Under the pieces are notes generated by a model. That model was not told the DNA's origin, searched no databases, and worked only from the letters and a program-made list of their open reading frames with translations. From assembly GCF_001949145.1 (NCBI RefSeq), contig NW_019091397.1:1397477-1461476 (forward strand): a stretch of DNA of 64,000 bases, in the 5' to 3' direction. The translations under genes and the position numbers were made by a program. Of the stretch, positions 1 to 13,220 are shown piece by piece (position 1 is the stretch's first letter; the number at the start of each line of letters is the position of its first letter). Source of the DNA: Acanthaster planci (Eukaryota; Echinodermata; Asteroidea; Valvatida; Acanthasteridae).

Positions 1-954
1 AGTAAGGACCTGCGACGCCAAAATCACGTGTGCGTTTTGTCGCATGTCGAAGCCAAAGGGAATAAAACTCTGGCTATGTGAAGATAAAACAGGAACTTTT
101 TTAGAGTCATCCGACTTCCTTCGACTAATCGTCATTCCGAGCAGTAAATACATTGCAATAATGGTGAACATTTCTTTGGACTTTCCACTTGGCTGTACAA
201 AGACATGGTCTCATCGTGGACATGGAGGTGTTAGCCCAGGTCATGCAGCCAGCAGCAGTATTGAACATTTTACAGGCTGCATTTCTGGTTATAAACTACA
301 CCAGCAACGTACCGCAGTGCCTTGCCTTCGAAAAATAGGAAATTGTTACTATTCAGTGTCTGTCGATGTGTGAACCTGAATGCCAGATTTTTTTTAGAGA
401 CAATTCGCAGAATGTTTCATGACGATTCGAATCCACCATATTCTTTCCACAACCGCCCACACCCCTCAAAAAATCCATCGCACTGTTTCTGTTGATTGAT
501 CAGAGGCAAGAGCGCCAGTGTTACAAAATACTATAATTTGTAATAGATACATCGGGTGTTGGATGCAAATCGCACCCTTTAATAAGATAGTGACACAATA
601 GACCGAAATCAATGGAACGCATACAGATCTGGGAACGCTATATTTAGCAGTTTCGAAGCAATGAAGCTCAAGCAGAGTAAATGGAATCAAACCGCTGCCG
701 TGGATGTGGTACAGATATAGCAGCTAGGGACAGTCTTGTTCAATACCTGTTTGAACTTGGCGAGAAATCAGAGAAATCCCTCTTCTGCGTGTGTTAAAAG
801 TGATGAATTATGACCAAGAAGCGACTCGAAGCGTTGGACCTTTAACGACAAACTTTTGCTCTATTCGTTGTAGGCCAGTCAACGGGCAACATTCTCATAC
901 GATACTTCAACATCTTATTAATCTGTGTTGTTATTGTCATTGCAGGTGCCAGCA
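1..954. other. Non-coding left flank, probably 5'UTR intron of the GPCR
   Basis: No recognisable coding exon. A 109-codon open frame at 44-373 (+) has no motif I know, and I treat it as chance. The right end reads as an intron 3' end: a pyrimidine-rich TTGTTATTGTCATTGCAG with its AG at 944-945, nine bases before the GPCR start codon. This suggests the receptor has at least one upstream non-coding exon, here or outside the window. Confidence 0.5.
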
Positions 955-2355
955 ATGAATACCTCCAACATTTCAGACGCGATCACCACGATTGCGTCGA
1001 CTACCCATGCGACGACGCCAGATCGCCTGACGCCCAATGGTACTCCGCACAGCACGGTGGCCTTGGTCTTCATTTGCATCAGCGCCTTGCTCAGTCAGAT
1101 CCTGACCATTGGGGGGAACATCTTGGTCATGCTGTCCTTCAGGGTGGAGCGACGTCTGCAGAAGCCTAGTAACTACTTCCTCCTCAGCCTAGCCGCTGCT
1201 GACCTGATCATCGGGATGTTCTCCATGCCCATATATACGTTGTACCTTATCATGGGTTCCTGGCCTTTTGGCACCTTTGTCTGCGATCTTTGGCTCTCCA
1301 TTGACTATTCGTGCAGTGAGGTGTCTGTACTCAACCTCATCATGATCAGTGTGGACAGACTCTGGTCCGTCCGCTCGCCTGCCAAGTACCGCAACAAAAT
1401 GAACCTCCGTCGGGCTGTCATAATGATTATCCCTACCTGGATATTACCAATACTGCTATACTTCACATCGGTCCTGGGCTGGCCGTATTTCCATATTGGG
1501 GAGCTGCGACCAAGCGATGAGTGTTACGTGCCATTCCTGGTGAATTCCCCGCTTTTCATGGCTCTTTCAACTGTCGTGGTATACTGGGTGCCGTTGACAA
1601 TCCTTTTCCTCATGTATGCGTACATTTTTCGGATCATCCGGAACCTATCAAGGAAAAAGGTCAAATCTGGCCACCGCAATGCCCCCGATGAGTCAATACG
1701 GGGGAGGGCCATGCGTTCACGAGTCTCCCATGATCACCTCTACCCGGAGCGCACTCTTGAGCCCACCATGATGGAGAGTGAAGCCCTTGGAGTCGGCATT
1801 ACCACGGATGGAACCACAACATCCACTACAGTCTCGGCCCTTTCGGCAGAGGCAAACCGCGTGAACGAGGTCAAGAGAAAAACTCCGCCTCGCCGAGAGA
1901 TGGAATCCTACGACCGCGACGACCCCAGTGATGAGACCTCCTCTTCCGAAAGACGGCGAGACAACGAGCAGCAGCAGCCTTTACGGCACCAATACCAACC
2001 CAACAGCAATGGGAAGAAGCGCTCCAGCATCATCACCTTCCGATCTAGTGGTCGTAAGTACGAGGTCAAACGGCGATCCGTCAAGGGAGAGCGGCAAAGC
2101 CGAAGCGAACGTAAGGCCACCCGGACGCTTACTTTCATTCTTGGCGCTTTCTTCATCACCTGGAGCCCGTACTCTACCGTGGTAATGATAAAGGGCTACT
2201 GTCCTGATTGTGTACCCGACGCACTGTATCATTTCAGCTACTACCTTTGCTATATTAACAGCACTGTGAACCCCCTATGCTATGCATTTGCCAATGAACT
2301 GTTCCGTGCAACCTTCTACAAGATTCTTACTTGTAAAGCATTCGGGAGGAGATAA
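955..2355 (+). CDS. Muscarinic/histamine-like class A amine GPCR
   Basis: A seven-transmembrane receptor of 466 aa in the plasma membrane, expected to couple a small amine or choline-like ligand to G proteins. The start at 955 is preferred because it follows a splice acceptor (AG 944-945) and begins a glyco-rich N-tail (NTS, NIS, NGT). Visible landmarks: N55 (1.50), D83 (2.50), C110 for the ECL2 disulfide, the amine-binding D117 (3.32) in CDLWLSIDY, and NPLCY at 439-443. TM6 reads FFITWSPY and TM7 reads YYLCYINSTVNP, closely muscarinic. Intracellular loop 3 is long (about 224-388), Ser/Arg-rich, as in muscarinic and H1/H3 receptors. Oddities: DRY is DRL (134-136), muscarinic N6.52 is S407, and position 3.37 is Glu (E122). 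The aromatic-cage residues Y118, Y406, Y429 and Y433 are kept. Subfamily is firm at the muscarinic/histamine level; the ligand is not known. Confidence 0.9.
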   Translation: MNTSNISDAITTIASTTHATTPDRLTPNGTPHSTVALVFICISALLSQILTIGGNILVMLSFRVERRLQKPSNYFLLSLAAADLIIGMFSMPIYTLYLIMGSWPFGTFVCDLWLSIDYSCSEVSVLNLIMISVDRLWSVRSPAKYRNKMNLRRAVIMIIPTWILPILLYFTSVLGWPYFHIGELRPSDECYVPFLVNSPLFMALSTVVVYWVPLTILFLMYAYIFRIIRNLSRKKVKSGHRNAPDESIRGRAMRSRVSHDHLYPERTLEPTMMESEALGVGITTDGTTTSTTVSALSAEANRVNEVKRKTPPRREMESYDRDDPSDETSSSERRRDNEQQQPLRHQYQPNSNGKKRSSIITFRSSGRKYEVKRRSVKGERQSRSERKATRTLTFILGAFFITWSPYSTVVMIKGYCPDCVPDALYHFSYYLCYINSTVNPLCYAFANELFRATFYKILTCKAFGRR

Positions 2356-2556
2356 TCGGACCTTTCCTTGTTTATGTTAAAGGTGCATGGAAAACTTCGT
2401 GATGATTTGACAAAATCGGTTTTTTTAACATTTTTTATTTAGTGAGGTTAAAATTAAATGATGTATCGCCATATAATTGCGTTTAGTCAAGAGTCTTGCA
2501 AGAACCAGTTTGTAAATGGCAGCTGCTTAAACCGTTAGGAAAATACTGGCTTCAAC

Positions 2557-2914
2557 AAGCCTTTTGCGAGTTGAATTTGAGTAAAATCTGGTACACTGAG
2601 TTATCTAATTGCACATAAACGTTACAATTCGAATTCCCCCAGACTAAAAACGCTGTAGCTATACCTCGTGATCGGAGTAAGCTTTGCATGGCGACCACTG
2701 TCTCTGGAATGGACTGGTTTCTTTGTACCTTGCTTATCCATTGAGGACAGTGTATTGTTGCAAGGCGTCTCTTTTATAACTAAGCAAAAGTTTGCCCGAA
2801 TCACAAGGTATAGCAACAGTATTTTCGGAATCGAGAATTCAAATTGATATGTTCACGTGAATTTAAAGAACTCAGCGTATAAGATTTTATTCAAATTTAA
2901 CTCGTATAAGGCTT
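2557..2914. mobile_element. MITE-like element, family A copy 1
   Basis: About 360 bp without coding potential. The left end (AAGCCTTTTGCGAGTT...) reappears as its reverse complement at the right end (...AACTCGTATAAGGCTT). The inverted similarity continues inward for about 45 bp through AAATCTGGTACACTGAGTT. A second copy in the same orientation lies at 13604-13970. This is the structure of a non-autonomous DNA transposon; the superfamily and target-site duplication are not determined. Confidence 0.65.
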
Positions 2915-5900
2915 ATTTGTCCTTAGACATGATGACACTTCAATTTTAGAAGTTTCGTTCAAACGGTCTCTAAATTTGTATTTTCATCACACATACTTGC
3001 AAGCATTTGAGTGAAGTGAACGCAAGAATTGCTCTTCAACTCGTGTAATTTTCACACCGATTACCACTCGCACATCTTACAGTGTGCAATGTCATAGCAT
3101 ATAGTTACAAGGGTTACAATCCGTCTAGGTCTCATAATTTCTGGCTTCGACATCATCTTTTAAACTTGTGCTATTTCAACTGTATGAAAACACCAGTTTC
3201 GACGCAATGTTGGAACAAACTCAGACAATGTGATTTTTTGGTTGGCAGAAAACGCAAGAAATGAAAATTTATGTGTGTCGGGGGGGGCAGATTACTGAAA
3301 TGGATTTCTAAAGCCTGAGGTGGAGGCTTGGAATCCTACCTTAATTTTCGTTTACTCCTCTCTACACATAAAAAAGAGGAAAGGTCCTTCAAAGAGACTA
3401 TAAAAAGATAGCGTTTGAATATAGACTTGTGCATTTTTTCCGCTGCAGCTAACCCTGCGAACATGTTAGAGCGCTCCCTAAGAAACCTCTTCTCTCGTCA
3501 GGTGGTTAAAAAGAAACCTGAAATACTGTTTACTCTCGACTGCCAGTTTTCAGCTCACCACATTGATTTCTAGTGGAAAGCAACTGCGTGTTAACTTAAA
3601 AATCTTCTTTTGGGAAGATGCCACACCCTCTGGCTGAGACACCATTCTTTGGAGTAGTGAAAATATAATTAGCTTCCCGAACTTTGCGTTTTGACGCAAT
3701 TCTCTGTAAAAACAAAGTTTTCCTCACTTCGTCATTCAGTGTTGATTTCTCTCATTTTCCATTGGATTGAAATCTATTACCATCATCCAGCCTTCTGCTG
3801 TACAGGTTTCATGACGCAGTTTTCTTTCAGACGCCTTACGGTCATTAAGTTGGTAGCGCGGCAAAAAGAAGCTACCTCCCTGCTATGATGAACGAAATCA
3901 AAACCCCTTCCTTTAAATAATATGCGTGAGTATTTATTCATTGGAGTCTTTCTGATGTCAAATTGTAATAAACCATTTCAGTTCTCTCCTCTAGCTTGGT
4001 GCTAATTAATAATGATCATCTAATCTTTCTGAAATCAGTCTATCATTTGTTAATGATCTTCGATGTGGTTTCTTCCCTTTTCAGTTACAAGAAGAATTTT
4101 TATCTCTTTTATATTTCTGTATTCTTTCGTCATACTAAAATATGACTTTTCAAAGATCCCCCTTGAAAGTATGATAACTTTCCTCTTCCTTCAAACGTCA
4201 ACCACATTACAGTAATATTTTTGTTGTATAGCGTAAAATTATGTCTTTGGCAAAGACGTTCCCTTTACACTTGAGTTTTTTTTTGTGGGGGGGTTGTTTT
4301 GTTTTGTTTTGCTGTACGCAGCTATTAATGTCCCGAATAATTTAATTTTCGTTACAAATTCTTGGGAGGAATTTTCCGTTGCCTCTGTTTGCCCAGTTCT
4401 TTCATTTCTTTCAGTGAAAAATTTATACGTCTGAATAAGCACTCTAGGATCATATGGTTGGCAACCAGGCTAATTTACACTATCACATCACTTGTAACCC
4501 GTATTTCGTATGTATTTTCTTATGCAGCTATCGATGAGTTGTAGTAAAATGTCGTCAAGATTGAGTTGGCAGAATGGCACAGTTCCGTAAATTGATATGG
4601 GATTATTCCGGGAACCAGTGTTATCAGATTATAAGAAATAATAAAAAAAAACCCTGCAGAATACAGCCAATTGATACACACAGTACAACAGAAAAATGTG
4701 AGGAATTTTACTTTTTGTACTTGATAAGCTGCTCGGTTCAGGTCACGTTTCCAATAAGCAAATTTGCCCCAATCAAAAGCTGTCAGTAGGCAAGGGTCAG
4801 GGTAATGGCATTCATGGAAATCGCAGTATCCAGAGAGACGTCAGGTTCGCATCAACGCAGGAGAGTTAGAAAGTGACAGGTCTTATCATCACACGACGGA
4901 CTTAATAAAGAGATGCTTAACTGACAGGCTGACTAACGTAATTCGTATTTGACACGTGCTCGAGCAGACACTTTACGACTTGGCTGACCTCGCGTCTTTC
5001 GGACACAGTGGGTACGCAGTGATGATTCATTTTTCTAACATTCCGCTGTACTAATGGAGCGCTTCTCCCTGGCCCGTAGAAAGAATGAAAAATTACTGAA
5101 CTTCTTTTCTTATCACTGAGTAAAATAACATCTGACAGTGACTGTCTGTGACTTGGTGACAAAACTGTGCGACTGACCTATCTACCCAGCTGTCATTAAA
5201 GTATACAAGATATGAATTTGCAAGAGCTACTTTTAAGTGTTGTCGTCTGGTGTCCATATTATTGTTAATACTGGTCCCTAAATGAGCTTCAATTAATCTT
5301 GTAAATTTCACAGGTCTGTGATTAAAACTTACGTCATTCTGGCACTTGTACGGGAGTTTATAAGCCTATGTTATTGAGCGACGCGACGTTTGCGTAGGAG
5401 CCATCAATGCTTTTGTTTATACTTTGCCTTGACTGTCTGACTTAACTAAGGCAGACTTCTAAAGCTAAGTCACCTTAACGGCTTAGAAAACGTAGTTTAG
5501 AATTCGAAAGGTTTAAAGAAGGAAACTGGGATTTATAAACGCAGTCGAAGTGTTACTTGAAGGGTAAATTTTAAGACATATACTCACATATATTCCCGTA
5601 TGGAGGCCCAGCATAATTATTTGCTCTTTCGATTTGAAAAACAGTTCAAGAGATGTATATTTTCAGCTTGTTAGTAAATGCTAGTTATTCGCATTAAGTG
5701 CTGCAGTATGCTAACCTAATTGTGGAAGTATATGGACAGCGACAGAAAACATTGACGGGTACCCGAAAGATAACTGACAAAAGCGACTGAACTGCCAACT
5801 TGTTGACAGGATTTACCCGACTGACTCAGTGGTTTACGATGTTTAATCCTTGTTCTGGGAAGACAGTTGGAAGTTGACAGCTCTCACTCTAATGTGCATC

Positions 5901-8900
5901 CAACGACAATAGGACCTGAAACGCAATTCACAAACAAAATATTTTCCCTCAGTGTCTGAGCCTTATACATTTTCTGGTGTATTAATTGGCCGTATTTTTA
6001 TTTTTTTTACGTATTTTAAGGTTAGCTTTAATGATCCTGCAAGTAAACAGTTCACATCGCCACTGGTTCTAGATTTCATTTCGTCCATGTAAACCAAGCT
6101 GCCTTTTCGCCCCCCCCCAAAAAAAAACCCCACATAAAATCTATTCTCAGGCAGAAGAATTTTTGACAAAACACCCGTGTTAATGACGTGCTCTTTGATT
6201 TTTGTATCATTTCCTGTTGACAAGGCAGAACGGGCAGCTGGGACTAGTGTTAGGTAACGGGCTTTTTTTTTACTGTGCCGAAGTATTGAGCAGTTATTGA
6301 TACGGCCAGGTGGGGAAATTAGGTTTCGTCGTCGCGAGTGAACTTGGCCTATCATGCTTTGTAGGCTACTCGTATATGCTCCAAATGGAGTTGGGGCAAA
6401 AGTGAGGTTAGAAACTTGTCCCTATCCCAGCACATGAAGGAACGAAGAAGTTCATTCAAAAAGAACTGAAAATAAACAGTAGCAATTTGCAGTAGTTTAT
6501 TCTATTGAAGCAGCAAAGAAAACAGTCTAATAAATTATAAGACAATAGTATACGTAAAGCCACTCGTTATTATATACAATAAACTCCGCTGTAAATGCAC
6601 CTGATTGTTAGTGGTTAATGTTATTGGTTATTATTTATATTGTACATTTTGTACATAGTTTCAAGGCTAATGCGATATATCTTCGAATAAATCATGATGG
6701 GGTTATTTTGTCCGTGTAGCCTTCATTTTGGTCATTCTTCCATCCATGCAGCACACACAATGGCTGTCAGGCTGTCATGTCCAATAAACAACATTTGAAA
6801 AGGGCCTTTCATTTCTTCCTTTAACGGAACAAAAATAATTATGCGAATTATTTTTGAGTTACTCAATCAGAGACTTTTTGAAAAAGGGGTTATCTTCGAG
6901 AAAGTCCGGGAAAATAAATATGCCATTTCTTGGCCATTTCATAAAAGACGTTCGGTGTCAAACAACGTCCACTAAATTTCGTGTAAAAATGGAATGAACC
7001 TTTATAATCCGCCTTGAGACATCAGAAGTGTCATTCAGGTTCTTTATCTTGCAGCCTTTCTTTAACTATGTTGATTCAAATTAAATAGTCGCTTTCGTCC
7101 ATTTACATTTGTTGGAAGCCTTGGGAAGAGGTTAATCGAATATTCAATTCAGTTTGTTTTCAACATGCTCGAATGAGATTAGTTTTCATCAACTTTCAAA
7201 GTCATACTAGCCTTTTAGTATTGTGCAAACAGGGGTTTCTTTGTTCACAACTGTCGCAATCATTTTTTGATTTCGCGAAAATAAGTGGACGAGTCGTTCT
7301 TTTCGGTATTCATGTCTCCCTTTTCACCAGTCGTAAGTTAAATTCTTACCAATTTTTTGACTAGCTGCAATCAAATTAAGATTTTATCAAAGCGTAAAGG
7401 ATTTTTAATCTTTGTGGTGTTTTCCTTTCTGTTTATAGTCAGTCTATGCTAAACTGTGTGCGTTCCATTTAGATGCGAAATACGACATCTTTGATGAGGT
7501 GTTGCGTCTTTTCACCTTGATCTTCTTTAACCCCGGAGGGATAGGATTATTGATATAATTACTCCAAAAACACTGGTTTGCTTTAAATGTCCATTTTATC
7601 ATAACACTGAATTGAAATGCAGAATGTTCAAATGTGATTTAGGTATTTCACTTTTTGTTTGTTTATTAATGTCTATAATCAAGGGCGTACGCGAGGGGGC
7701 TTTCGAATGAGCCACCTTTTCTAATCCTTTGTAATCCTCCCATGTTTCACTATTAACACAAGGACCAAACTTAAGTCTTGGATTTGTCTCTTGGGACATT
7801 TAAAATGCACCAGCCTGCAGGGATTTTATGTCCCTTATTTAAATATTGGGAGCAGGCCATTGGACCCCCATAGTCTGGGTATTGCAATTGCATCCGTCAG
7901 AGTACACACCTAATCATTCTGACCATCCAAATAAAAGGTATAGCAAAAGTGAAAACATGCAAAATCCCGGTTATCGTTTTAAATTGACAATAAATTTGGT
8001 TTGTTCGTTTTGCATTACTTTATTCACTTTTTAAAAAGTTTGATATGCATATGTGAATTAGTAAGCGTTTTTCCAACATTACAACTGCTTTGATCGTTTT
8101 AACATGAAAACAAAGTTTGTTCTCGTTTCCTTGAATGATTTTATTCAGAGTTTTTTCCCCGAAAAAATTCACTATTTGATAATTGCAGATTAGAATCGGG
8201 TTGTATGATACGCGAAAGAGACGAATTTGAACGGAGGCATGTTGAGATTGTCTTCTGGCTGATAAGATTGAATTCTTGATCAACTTCTTCCCTTGGCGTC
8301 CAGCGAATTTGAATAGACGAAAGGACTGTTTGAACTTGAATGCAACAAAGAACTGCTCAAAAAAGGGAATCGAGTGAAATTCTTTGATTGTTGAAGGCGG
8401 ATATAAAGAAGCATTCCATTAATATCTATTTGAATGAACTTGACATAAAATTGAAAGAGTTTTAATTAAATTTCAATTAAACTTTGACCACAGGTTAATG
8501 AGAACAGACTTTTTCCATGTTAAAGCGATAACCCTTATCTTTGTCAATCATACTTCCTGATTCACGTTTGCATAGAATTAGCAAAGTGGGTTTCTTGGAA
8601 AGAAACACTGAGAATAGAGTTAACTCTAGAGACAGAATGAAACAAAGAACACTCTTTTCATATTCAAACGATGGCTTGGGTTTATTGTGATGGAATTATA
8701 GACAATAGTCAGTAATAAAGAAAATAAAGAAAAGTCTAGTACATGTGTACCACAATCATAACAAAACGTTCAGGGATGATCTAACTGAAAGGAGAAACTT
8801 TTTTCAAATCAAGTGATTAAAGAGTCGATACATAAAAAAAGATTAAAGAGCAGTTACAGTGAATGAAAATGGGCAATTCCAATGTAAATAATATCCGTAT

Positions 8901-10234
8901 CATATTTTATGTAAATTAAACATTGGTGTTTGGAACAGACTGACAGGAAACAAAAACGAACCACCACAAAGATTAATATTACTTTGTGCTTTGATGCATC
9001 TTAATCGGTTCACTCGCAACTTTGGGACTCGCGCTCGAGAAGGGGATCTTCGATTGTCCGAGGACATAGATTTGAGTCGGAGGATGCGGAAGAAATCTTA
9101 TGAAGAATTTTGATACCTATTGACTATGAAAATTTCGAAGGGGGACAGGGAAGTGCTATTTACCAGAAGCTTCATTTATGAATAAATTCAGGTTTCGTTT
9201 TTTCTGACATCTATTGCCATAGAATTAAGAATTGGTTCGGGGCTCTTTCATTAAAAAATGAGTTTTTCTTGGGCCTATTCGTCGGACCACGATTTAAGGC
9301 CAACCTAACTCGGAATCCACATTTCATGTTACAGTCAAGATGAACAAGAGACGCCGAAGTTTCATGAAAGCACAGGTTCCAATAAAATTGGAAAAATTCC
9401 GTGATGGGTAAAACACAGGAATGTGCCCAACTATATTTTTATCATTAATTCATAAATTAATATTTTTGAAAAAAAATGTGCAAACGCAATGTCATGTTTC
9501 GCCTGTTAAATGTTTAAAGAGGACTGAGGGCGCACTTCACAGTACTGGTATACGTTTATTGTATCTCCCCGGTGTACAAGGCGATCCTCAAACAAAACCA
9601 CTCAGCAATAGCTTTATTGTGGGAATTGGGCTTTGCTATATATAAAGACACACAGATTGTTTTTTTTCCAAGTGATTTTCCTTAATTTAATCAATATACA
9701 AGTAATATGTGTTGCAGAGTCACTTTTTTCAATCAATGCGAAATTGCTGTAAGCTGGCTTTTTTTTTTAGAAATCGAAGTTTATCTTTTTCTGGTACAAT
9801 GGCGTACAAAGCCACCTGGATGATTTACAAGAGTGGCATTCAACTATCGCCATAGGCCTGTGCTAACTGCATATATAACTTATTTTACCAGGGAACCGAT
9901 GCATACCTTTCTTTACTGCAGTAAATCTGTTGAAATTTTATCTGCAATATGAAGAGCCGCCTTAATTAACTCTCAAAGAGCCGGTTTATTGGGACCATCT
10001 CACAATCGGGGAGCGCATTCCACCCCCCGACCTCGGCTGTGCCAGCCCTGATTGTTTTAAAACTTGGCATGCTTACATGCAGCAAAAGTTACTCTAAAAA
10101 CTCCTTAAGGCTTAACTCCTGAAGGAAATGCAATGTGGGGATATCGGAAAAGTTACTACTCTTTTAGGGTTGAAACAAGAGGTTGGAAGTGTACTTCAAC
10201 AAGAAGAGATCGAGGTTATTGTCTCTGGTCTAAA
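2915..10234. other. Intergenic region without recognisable genes
   Basis: AT-rich DNA. I found no open frame with a known domain, no exon flanked by convincing splice sites and no RNA gene. The longest open frame (5963-6355, minus, 130 codons) crosses a C/A homopolymer run and has no recognisable motif. Short G and T runs (3280s, 4280s) are simple sequence. Confidence 0.5.
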
Positions 10235-10610
10235 TTATTGTCTCTTGTGTAAATCTCGGGGGGATAGGGGTATACATTTTCCCACATTTGACTGAGGGGA
10301 TGGGCTATTGATGGGCTGTCCCCCAACTTTTGCACGGTTAGAAAAACTAAGCCTAATTGTAAAGAATTCTCGGACTTCCCAACAACCAAAATGTTTTCAA
10401 TAGCACTCGAAAAGGGAAAACAAAGCCATAAATATGCCTTTTGGTGTAAATTTCTGCAGGAGTACAACACACACCAGTAATCTGTATCATGAACATCGCC
10501 CCCTAGTGTCGTATGAAGTCAGAACCCCCCTCCCCTTTTCAAACTAATTGCCATGGCTGGGCTAGTCGTCCCCTCACAACCCCCCCCCCTTCCCAAGTTC
10601 ACTGCACTAA
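10235..10610. repeat. Dispersed repeat family C, copy 1
   Basis: The segment shares a series of landmarks, in order, with 36465-36850: AAATCTCGGGGGGATA, GGGGATGGGCTAT, an AAAATGTTT-type block, TAAATATGCC, then ATGAACATCGCCCCCTA followed by C-rich runs. Identity is partial, so both copies are old. There is no coding capacity; the class is unknown. Confidence 0.5.
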
Positions 10611-12637
10611 TTTATGCAACTGGCCTCTGGATTAAGTCAAAGACATGCGCAATGAGGTTCGTGCCTCGCTGGCGTCAATAAGCACGGGAAATCACTACTT
10701 TAAGCCTAAGTGTCACCGCCACTGGAATCACAAAGCCAACACAGGATAGTAGAGGGTCAGCGGAGCAGCAATTAGCGAGAAGGAGCAGCCAGTCTTTTCC
10801 TCATGGTGATCAATGATGTAGCCGTTCGAGTTAGAGAAGTGGCCGACCTAGTGCCCTAGTTAGTGCTTTTCAACCGGCTTACGCAGTTTCATTAGACCTG
10901 GATCTAGGTTTACCTGAACTCATACATCAGCGGCGCGTTGCACCCTACTAATTATTACTGCCCCTTGGACGCACCAGATAGAAAAGTTGTCTTGACCGGT
11001 ATGACCCCAAGGAACACTGGTTCAGAGCCACACTGCCCTAAAGACCTACCTTTGTGTCAGATATTACATTTTCTGCGTCTATACGAAACCAATTCCTTTA
11101 TAGTGCTGGGTGAAGCAAACGTGACTCTGTACACAGTGAATATGTAAGTCAGGGAAGAGCAACCAAGGTGAGACTGGAACAGCGTTCAGAACATATAGTG
11201 AATGTCTTTTGATAAGGGAATAAATATGTATTCGATTGGGTTGGTCTTGAATATTCGGGAGAATGCATGCTGAAAATGCCCGGGACGAAGGCAAAGCAAA
11301 TTAACATCGCTAATTCTTCTATGTCAGCCTTTAACGAATATATTAAGTCAAGAATAAATTTTCAATTTGAACGAAATATTTTTGAAAAACGCCGCAGCTG
11401 ACGGGCGTGACGAAAACACGACGTCCAAAATGCCGATGCACATGGCAATCTGATGTACCATTTGAAACTAGAACATGTTCAATATTGCATTAGAAGCAAA
11501 TAGCAGAAATTTAGGAATTGCAAGTTTCACCCGGGGTGATTTAATCCGCTGTGCCTTAATGCAGTTGTCTTATCTTCACAGCCCTTATGAGCCTCGAGCT
11601 GGACAGAGAGGGCGCGCTTTCTTAGCTCCTTTGGTCGGAGCTGAACTTCGCTGATTCACAAAGGACAGTCACTATGAAATGCATGCGTTACGCACGCATC
11701 GGTACAAACAAAATGACGCTCCCGACATATTTGACTCTTTTCAACCGATGCAGGGTGCTTCTGCTTGAGGCGGATTGACAAATCTACTGACGTTTCACTG
11801 GACACTCCGGATGGCCCCCTTGAATGGCGTTATAGGATTGTGCTTCTTTTGTGCAGAGATACCGTCACAAAACAGTGGCTCCGTACAATAGCTGCCACAA
11901 TGCTTACCGCCAATAAAGGGGGCCACTGCAAATAACTAGTTATGTCGTTACCAAGATTACCAGAATTCTCTGTGGGGACGATTCGCGCCACCAAGAGGTT
12001 GCCACGGAGACACCATTTTCAAAGTTTACCATCGATATTAGCACGGCCGCCCGGCCGCAAATTTCTTGGAGCGTATGTCAATAGACAACTTTGGGCCATT
12101 TTTCTGACAGATGGGGACATTCCATGCAATAGAAAGAAGAAAGGATTAATTAAAACTGCTACTCGAATAATAAATCTTCACAGAATAATTCGAGTTCTTA
12201 CGGGGTACGCGCCGCCGGCGAATAGAATTTGTCTACCATTGATTAAAATAAACTGCGAAAAACCTCGCCCTGGTAACCTCTTGGGGGCGCACAGTATGGA
12301 TTGGTCGTATCTCGTGTCCGAAGTAGGTTTTTGTTTCCCTTTGTTTGACCCAGAATTTCTTTAATTCGACTTCATAGATTAATCTCTGCCGTGTACTAAA
12401 CTGAGACATCCTTGGACCGCTTATCACAGTGCAGTCAACAATGTTATGACATCGAGTTTTCCATGTCCCCTCAAAATTGATCTCTCAAAAATGGAAACAT
12501 TTGTAAAGAAAAAAACAAATGATCTACAAATGTCTGCAACAAGCGATATTCTAACAAAATGTTTCAATGTAACTAATAATTTCTAAGTACCATTTAGAAT
12601 TGATTCCTTGAATAGGTATTTTTCGAAAACCATTCCA
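10611..12637. other. Intergenic region; unassigned open frame at 11942-12364
   Basis: No supported gene. One plus-strand open frame of 140 codons (11942-12364) is long for this AT-rich context, but has no domain, signal peptide or flanking splice signals that I recognise. It may be chance or part of an old repeat. Confidence 0.4.
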
Positions 12638-13220
12638 AAGATGAACAAAGAAATTGAAAAAAGAAACCAGTACTCTACCAACTGAGCTACCCAGCCTTAT
12701 ATTGATGGCTCTTCCCATTGTCATCAATACCTCTGTTGGGGGCGCCGGCCAGAAGCCATTAAGCTTGACACACCATGTAGCCAGGGATCACGCCCCAACA
12801 GTTGGTAGAACACTGGTACCGTATTCCGGAGGCCGCAGGTTCAAATCCCGCTCCGGTCAATTTCTTTGTTCATCTTTTTAGTCCTTTATAGGCACTTAGT
12901 CGGTTTCCCTCCATAATTTGTTTCATGATTTGTATTCAAAAAGCCGTATCCTCTCTGAATGATCCCTGTTCACCACTTCCCAGGTTATATCGTGTTATTG
13001 GGGCGTGATCCCTGGCTACATGGTGTTTCGGGTCCCCCGAACAAAAGTATTGACAAATGGGAAGAGCCACCAACATAGGGCTGGTTAGCTCAGTTGGTAG
13101 AGCACCGGTATTCCGGAGGCCGAAGGTTCAAATCCCACTCCAGTTATTTTTTTGTTGATCTTAGTTTGTAATCATTTATAAGCACCTAGTCACTTTCCTT
13201 TTATACTATGTTTCATAATT
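12638..13220. mobile_element. Cluster of three tRNA-derived SINE copies with an inverted arrangement
   Basis: Three related tRNA-like heads. At 12661-12697 (minus) the complement reads GGCTGGGTAGCTCAGTTGG, the tRNA A-box, but the B-box is missing. At 12797-12860 (+) AGTTGGTAGAACACTGG is followed by GGTTCAAATCC. At 13080-13145 (+) GGCTGGTTAGCTCAGTTGG is followed by GGTTCAAATCC (A- and B-boxes intact). The two plus copies share a tail (TTTCTTTGTTCATCTTTTTA-like, then GGCACTTAGTC). The segment 12700-12795 returns inverted at 13000-13080 (GGCGTGATCCCTGGCTACAT and its complement), so the block is a large imperfect palindrome. The anticodon arm does not fold properly, so these are SINEs, not tRNA genes. 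Confidence 0.7.

Noticed and set aside
5963-6355. 130-codon minus-strand frame
   Set aside because: Crosses homopolymer runs (C and A), and the protein is low-complexity in places with no known motif.
11942-12364. 140-codon open frame as a gene
   Set aside because: No domain, signal peptide, conserved motif or supporting splice sites; kept only as a note in the region entry.
13080-13150. Genuine tRNA gene
   Set aside because: A- and B-boxes are good, but the acceptor and anticodon stems do not pair. Related copies with shared tails lie next to it, which identifies a SINE.
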